Positions 60,190 through 64,000 of a DNA stretch of 64,000 bases are shown here, in pieces. Position 1 is the first letter of the stretch. Every line of letters starts with the position of its first letter. Under the pieces are notes generated by a model. That model was not told the origin of the DNA, searched no databases, and saw only the letters and a list, made by a program, of their open reading frames with translations. Position numbers and translations under genes: made by a program. Source of the DNA: CAWGAJ01 sp963820545 (lineage in GTDB: Bacteria > Planctomycetota > Planctomycetia > Pirellulales > Thermoguttaceae); the NCBI GenBank assembly GCA_963820545.1, contig CAWGAJ010000001.1, positions 1,302,001 to 1,366,000 of the forward strand, read 5' to 3'.

Positions 60190-60721
60190 GGTCCTTACCC
60201 TGGCCGACCGCCGCCGCCACGTACTATTGGAGTTGCCTCACGAAGTCTATATTTCTTTAGATCGACTATTAAGAGAATTGCAGGCCGCCGGCCTAGTGGG
60301 AATCTTATCACACCCGGAGCGCAACTGCGGCATCCTCTCTCAACCTGAGATCCTTTGGAATTTGGTGAATCAGGGATGCTTTTTGCAAGTCACGGCGGGA
60401 AGTCTCTTGGGCACGTTCGGTTCGCGTATCCAAAAGTTTGCCCAGTGGATGGTGGAGCAAGGACTCGTCCACTTCATCGCTACCGACGCACATGGAATCA
60501 AATCGCGGGCTCCGGTGCTAGGGCAGGCCTTCGATTGGGTGGTGCAATTAACCGGCGTTGAGACGGCCCTAGACCTCTGCTGCCGCAATCCGGCATGTGT
60601 CGCCGCCGGAGTGCCGATCACCCCGTCTCCTGAAAGTCAGCTTAAACATCGCAATTTGCCAACGTATTCGCTTTTTTTTAACAGGGCGCCTCAATTCGAG
60701 TATTTTATTTCAAAACCTTGA
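60098..60721 (+). CDS. CpsB/CapC-type PHP tyrosine phosphatase, C-terminal part
   Basis: C-terminal part: LPGADVRIEPDLAHKVQ, RRRHVLLELPHEVYI, GLVGILSHPERNCGI, LVHFIATDAHGIKS. The HPERN and TDAHG motifs complete the PHP metal site. Joined length (59890-60721) is about 277 residues, normal. It is manganese-dependent in known members. Last gene of the polysaccharide locus. Confidence 0.9.
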   Translation: MLRERGINLQVLPGADVRIEPDLAHKVQTDKVLTLADRRRHVLLELPHEVYISLDRLLRELQAAGLVGILSHPERNCGILSQPEILWNLVNQGCFLQVTAGSLLGTFGSRIQKFAQWMVEQGLVHFIATDAHGIKSRAPVLGQAFDWVVQLTGVETALDLCCRNPACVAAGVPITPSPESQLKHRNLPTYSLFFNRAPQFEYFISKP

Positions 60722-60886
60722 TCATTGGAACCGATATTGATAACGCTAAAGTCTTGTCCATTTGTGGGATAACATGCCATCAGGGCGGTCCTGGGGCAAT
60801 AAATGGCAAGTGGGGTAAGAGAGGGAGGCGGGGCAAACTTTTCCAAATCCCATTTACACATTTCCGGGCCATAAAGGAGTAGGCTA

Positions 60887-61396
60887 ATGTTTACAAAAGG
60901 ATTTATTAGCGGTTTATTGATTCCATCAATAATCTTCGGAACATGTCTGCCCGCTCAGCTCTGGGCAGTCGATTCATTGCCAAATACCACACCTATCATG
61001 ACCGACATTGCTTTAAGCGATGGCGGAATTCTGGAAGGCCAGGTGGTCGGTTATCAAAACGTTGGCCTGCCGGGTGTTCCGGTCACCGTAAAGCAACAAA
61101 ACCGTGACGTGGCTACTACCACGACCGCCACCAATGGACATTTCGTAGTCCAAGATCTGCGCGGCGGCGTATATCAAGTTAGCACAACACAGGGCGGTGG
61201 CATATTTCGCCTTTGGGCGCCGCGCACGGCCCCCCCGGCTGCTAAGAACCGAGCGATTGTCTACGTACAAAACGGAATGGGCGGCGGCGGTTTGAGGGGC
61301 ATATTGGGAAATCCCATCGTGATCCCGGCACTTATTGCTACGGCCATTGCCGTGCCCATAGCGGTGAGTTCTCAGCATCAGCCGGCCAGCCCTTGA
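60887..61396 (+). CDS. Small exported protein with carboxypeptidase-regulatory-like domain
   Basis: A 169-residue protein with signal peptide (FISGLLIPSIIFGTCLPAQ). The mature part has the beta-sandwich pattern LEGQVVGYQNVGLPGVPVTV, TATNGHFVVQDLRGGVYQV, as in carboxypeptidase regulatory-like domains. It ends with a membrane helix (IVIPALIATAIAVPIAV). A GGGG turn (NGMGGGGLRG) lies before it. Possibly surface-anchored; no function assigned. Start ATG at 60887 after AAGGAG (60874-60879). Confidence 0.75.
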   Translation: MFTKGFISGLLIPSIIFGTCLPAQLWAVDSLPNTTPIMTDIALSDGGILEGQVVGYQNVGLPGVPVTVKQQNRDVATTTTATNGHFVVQDLRGGVYQVSTTQGGGIFRLWAPRTAPPAAKNRAIVYVQNGMGGGGLRGILGNPIVIPALIATAIAVPIAVSSQHQPASP

Positions 61397-61440
61397 GCGG
61401 TTGAATCCATCTTTATTGAGACTCGGGAATATATTGTCAT

Positions 61441-61470
61441 TAAGCCCACGGGTGGCAACCCGTGGGCTTA
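61441..61470. terminator. Perfect 13-bp stem hairpin
   Basis: taagcccacgggt (61441-61453), loop ggca, acccgtgggctta (61458-61470). Strong G+C stem with tatatt following; a terminator of the exported protein gene is likely, or a palindrome of another repeat family (G). Confidence 0.75.
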
Positions 61471-61589
61471 TATTGATTAATTGCCCAACTCTTCTCTAAA
61501 AACATCCCTTGTATCGCGAGGGTTTGTGTCGTTTAATGTGCGGTTAAACAGGTCAGGGATTGGGGATTAGTGATTGGAGATTGGAACAT

Positions 61590-61612
61590 AAAGCCGCGAC
61601 CGGTGGTCGCGC
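61590..61612. repeat. Degenerate family C palindrome
   Basis: aagccgcgaccggtggtcgcgcag: arms gcgacc / ggtcgc (61596-61610). It starts like the family C units (aaagccgcgac) but lacks the inner loop, as if shortened. It lies 47 bases before the OPT gene. Confidence 0.65.
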
Positions 61613-61658
61613 AGATGTATTAGATATATCTGGGAACCATTCTTAAGGAGTACAACTC

Positions 61659-64000
61659 ATGTCGAATGCCTCCAACCAGACCAGAGGAATCAAGGCTCAG
61701 CAAGAGGCAACCTCGGGGCATACTCCTTATGTCCCGGATGATAAACAAATGCTCGAGTTCACCTGGTCGGCAGTCTTGGTTGGGGCAGTGTTGGGAATAA
61801 TCTTCGGCGCTTCTTCGTTGTATCTGGTGCTGAAGGTGGGCATAACTGTTTCGGCGTCAATTCCGGTGGCCGTGTTATCGATCACGCTGTTTCGGGTGTT
61901 TTCGAAGCTTGGTTTGCGGTGCGCCACAATTCTGGAAAATAATATCGTGCAGACCACAGGATCGGCTGGCGAATCGATCGCCTTCGGCGTGGGAGTGACC
62001 ATGCCCGCCGTGATGATCCTGGGCTTTGAGATGGAGATCACCCGCGTAATGGTGGTCTCGGTCCTAGGCGGCATGTTGGGCATCTTAATGATGATCCCGC
62101 TGCGCCGGGCGTTTATTGTCAAGCAGCACGGCACGCTGAAATATCCCGAAGGCACGGCCTGCGCCGACGTGTTGGTGATCGGCGAGACCGGCGGATCATC
62201 CGCCGCGACGGTGTTCATCGGTTTTACTGTGGCTTTTGTGCATAAATTTCTTATGGGTGGCATGAAGCTTTGGAAAGACGTCGTCGCCCGGCCGTTGGAT
62301 TGGTTTCAAGGCGCCATGCCCGCCCTCGAAGCCGATCCCGCACTACTGGGCGTGGGTTATATTATCGGCACGCGGGTTTCTTGCATCATGGTCGCGGGAG
62401 GCATTTTGGCATACTTTGTACTGATACCAGCCATCAAATTTATCGGCGAAGGATTGACATCGCCGCTTTTTCCAGGCACAACACCCATCAGTTCCATGGA
62501 CGCGGATACGATCCGCTACTACTATGTGTTGTATGTCGGCGCCGGGGCCGTGGCCACGGGCGGGATCATCGGACTATTCCGGGCATTGCCTTTGATTTTT
62601 TCCTCGCTCCGCTCGGGCCTGCGGGACATGGGCGCTGCGGTGCGTTCGGGCGGCAAGATAACGCGGCGTACGGATCGCGATCTGCCGCTTTCGCTGGTTT
62701 TTCTCGGCGCCTGTTTGTTGGTATTGGCCATCTGGTTTTTTCTTGGTGTGGATCCCCAAGCCGGCGGCAGTTTCACCTCGGCCGCTTTGCTCAATTTGGT
62801 TAATCTGGTCGCCGCGGTTTTGATCGTGCTCTTCGGATTTATGTTCGTGACAGTGTCCTCGCGATTGACCGGCGAAATCGGTTCATCCTCGAATCCCATC
62901 TCCGGGATGACCGTGGCCACGCTGCTTTTGACCTGTTTGATTTTTTTGGCTCTCGGCTGGACCAGTCCGCAACATCGATTGATTGCGCTGTCGGTGGCGG
63001 CCGTGGTGTGCATTGCTTCGTCGAACGGCGGGACCACTTCCCAGGACCTCAAGACCGGCTTCCTGGTCGGGGCCACGCCCAAGTATCAGCAATTGAGCAT
63101 CCTGATAGGCTCGGTTTCCTCGGCGCTGGTGATCGGTGTGATACTACTGGTTCTCAATCAGGCTGGTACGATATATTCGGTGAAAAATTTGACCCAACCG
63201 GCCCGACCGTTGGATGTGGAAACTCTCAAACAACACGCCCGGCAGGAACAGTCGCCTATCGACGGAAAGATGTATTACGTGTGGCATGCCGTCGAAGGAA
63301 ATGCCGATCGCGTGCCGCCGGGAAAATATCTGGTCGACGATCAGGGGCGGATCCGCTATCTCGTCGATCCGGGCATCAACGGCAGACTCAACCAGCGTGA
63401 CGACGGCACTGAAGTCAGAAAACTCCATCCTCCCCAGGCCCAATTGTTCGCCCTGATAACCGACGGCATTTTGAACCAAAAGCTGCCCTGGGTGCTGGTG
63501 CTCATCGGGGTGGCCATTGCGCTGGTGATGGAACTGAGCGGCGTTTCATCGCTGCCGTTCGCCGTGGGCGTGTATTTACCGCTTTCCTCGACGACGCCTA
63601 TTTTCGCAGGCGGTTTGGTGCGGTACATCGTCGATAATTTCAACCGCCGCAAGAAGGATGTTGGACAGTCCCCTGAACTGGAATCGGAAATGAGCCCAGG
63701 CGTGTTGTTTTCCACCGGTTACATCGCCGGCGGCGCGATTGCCGGCGTGATCATCGCCTTTTTCACCTTCCCTTATTTTGACCGTTTAACCGAAAACCTA
63801 AGTACTTGGCAGTATCGCCGGGTGCCTGTCGCCGCCGAGGCAAGTCTGCAACAGCAGTTCCTGGTCCTGGCAAAAACTGAACTGGGTGAAAAGGCTGCGG
63901 AAAAAGATCTTTTTCGTTTTGCCTACGAGATCTACGAACTTAACTCCCATCTGCTGGTCCGCTACGTGCCGCTGCGCAGAGGCATGAGGCTCAGGCTGCC
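61659..64000 (+). CDS. OPT family oligopeptide transporter (partial, runs off window)
   Basis: At least 780 residues of an OPT-family transporter (Opt/YSL type), which imports oligopeptides or metal chelates. ATG at 61659 preceded by AAGGAG (61645-61650). After MSNASNQTRGIKAQQEATSG come many membrane helices. Family features: AVLVGAVLGIIFGASSLYLV, ILENNIVQTTGSAGESIAFG, HGTLKYPEGTACADVLVIGE, SSNGGTTSQDLKTGFLVGAT and GVYLPLSSTTPIFAGG. A 70-residue insert with the repeat-like part SPIDGKMYYVWHAVEGNADR lies between helices. The frame stays open to the end of the window. Confidence 0.95.
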   Translation, partial: MSNASNQTRGIKAQQEATSGHTPYVPDDKQMLEFTWSAVLVGAVLGIIFGASSLYLVLKVGITVSASIPVAVLSITLFRVFSKLGLRCATILENNIVQTTGSAGESIAFGVGVTMPAVMILGFEMEITRVMVVSVLGGMLGILMMIPLRRAFIVKQHGTLKYPEGTACADVLVIGETGGSSAATVFIGFTVAFVHKFLMGGMKLWKDVVARPLDWFQGAMPALEADPALLGVGYIIGTRVSCIMVAGGILAYFVLIPAIKFIGEGLTSPLFPGTTPISSMDADTIRYYYVLYVGAGAVATGGIIGLFRALPLIFSSLRSGLRDMGAAVRSGGKITRRTDRDLPLSLVFLGACLLVLAIWFFLGVDPQAGGSFTSAALLNLVNLVAAVLIVLFGFMFVTVSSRLTGEIGSSSNPISGMTVATLLLTCLIFLALGWTSPQHRLIALSVAAVVCIASSNGGTTSQDLKTGFLVGATPKYQQLSILIGSVSSALVIGVILLVLNQAGTIYSVKNLTQPARPLDVETLKQHARQEQSPIDGKMYYVWHAVEGNADRVPPGKYLVDDQGRIRYLVDPGINGRLNQRDDGTEVRKLHPPQAQLFALITDGILNQKLPWVLVLIGVAIALVMELSGVSSLPFAVGVYLPLSSTTPIFAGGLVRYIVDNFNRRKKDVGQSPELESEMSPGVLFSTGYIAGGAIAGVIIAFFTFPYFDRLTENLSTWQYRRVPVAAEASLQQQFLVLAKTELGEKAAEKDLFRFAYEIYELNSHLLVRYVPLRRGMRLRL

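Noticed and set aside
61727..62263. 178-residue minus-strand frame and a 177-residue plus-strand frame at 62270
   Set aside because: Both overlap the OPT transporter, which reads unbroken from 61659 to the window end with family motifs.
1..64000. CRISPR arrays, insertion sequences with transposase, phage genes, rRNA or tRNA
   Set aside because: None recognised. The regular repeats present are scattered palindromes without spacer arrays, and no transposase or integrase was seen.

Overview
The window looks like a chromosomal segment of a planctomycete (Planctomycetota, possibly Pirellulales-like). The evidence is a DUF1573 protein, a lipoprotein joined to a tetraheme cytochrome, a PEP-CTERM peptidase, TMTC-like TPR membrane proteins, a DUF2088/LarA-like protein, starts often lacking Shine-Dalgarno sites, and many planctomycete-style intergenic palindromes. 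This is inference from family content; no rRNA or tRNA was found to anchor it.

Layout. 0-8.2 kb: ABM monooxygenase, CbiX-type chelatase, LarA-like racemase, trpD, a small membrane protein, and a coupled YhaM-like/RNase R pair. 8.5-12.5 kb: proS followed by an A+T-rich restriction-modification pair and a DUF4416 protein. 12.5-20.7 kb: a Tiki/ChaN-like secreted protein, DUF1573 and tetraheme lipoproteins, and a YfhO-family membrane protein. 20.8-29.8 kb (minus strand): yebC, then the translation block nusA-infB-rbfA followed by an endonuclease III-like protein and a TPR protein. 30.1-34.4 kb: a secreted TPR protein, sensor kinase and response regulator in one operon. 34.7-41.5 kb: an M64 PEP-CTERM peptidase, then a fatty-acid block with rpmF-fabD-fabG-acpP-fabF on the plus strand and a divergent ketosynthase without catalytic Cys. 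41.7-46 kb: two tandem TMTC-like TPR proteins. 46-50.3 kb: two secreted proteins and a GH3 glycosidase. 50.6-60.7 kb: an exopolysaccharide locus (Wza-like exporter, Wzc-like BY-kinase, Wzy/WaaL-like TPR membrane protein, initiating sugar-phosphate transferase, CapD/FlaA1-type dehydratase, CpsB-type phosphatase). 60.9-64 kb: a small secreted protein and the start of an OPT-family transporter that runs off the window.

Two features cut across the window. First, at least eight kinds of short palindromic repeat are scattered between genes. They often begin exactly at, or supply, a stop codon, and some sit in frame inside coding regions (sensor kinase, both TMTC-like proteins, RNase R tail). Second, about fifteen apparent frameshifts break otherwise normal genes, including essential proS and infB. 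Nearly all are explained by loss of one or two bases, mostly in short homopolymers or GC repeats, so sequence error is the leading explanation. The broken genes are listed as fragments, with the joined gene described in each entry.

The exopolysaccharide locus reads as one pathway: priming of a lipid carrier, sugar dehydration, polymerisation or ligation, tyrosine-kinase control with its phosphatase, and outer-membrane export. The fatty-acid block supplies malonyl transfer, first reduction, carrier and condensation. No complete, unmistakably new system is visible. The best candidates for new biology are the catalytically altered ketosynthase beside the fab genes, the stop-codon-associated repeat families, and the hairpin that covers the response-regulator ribosome site.
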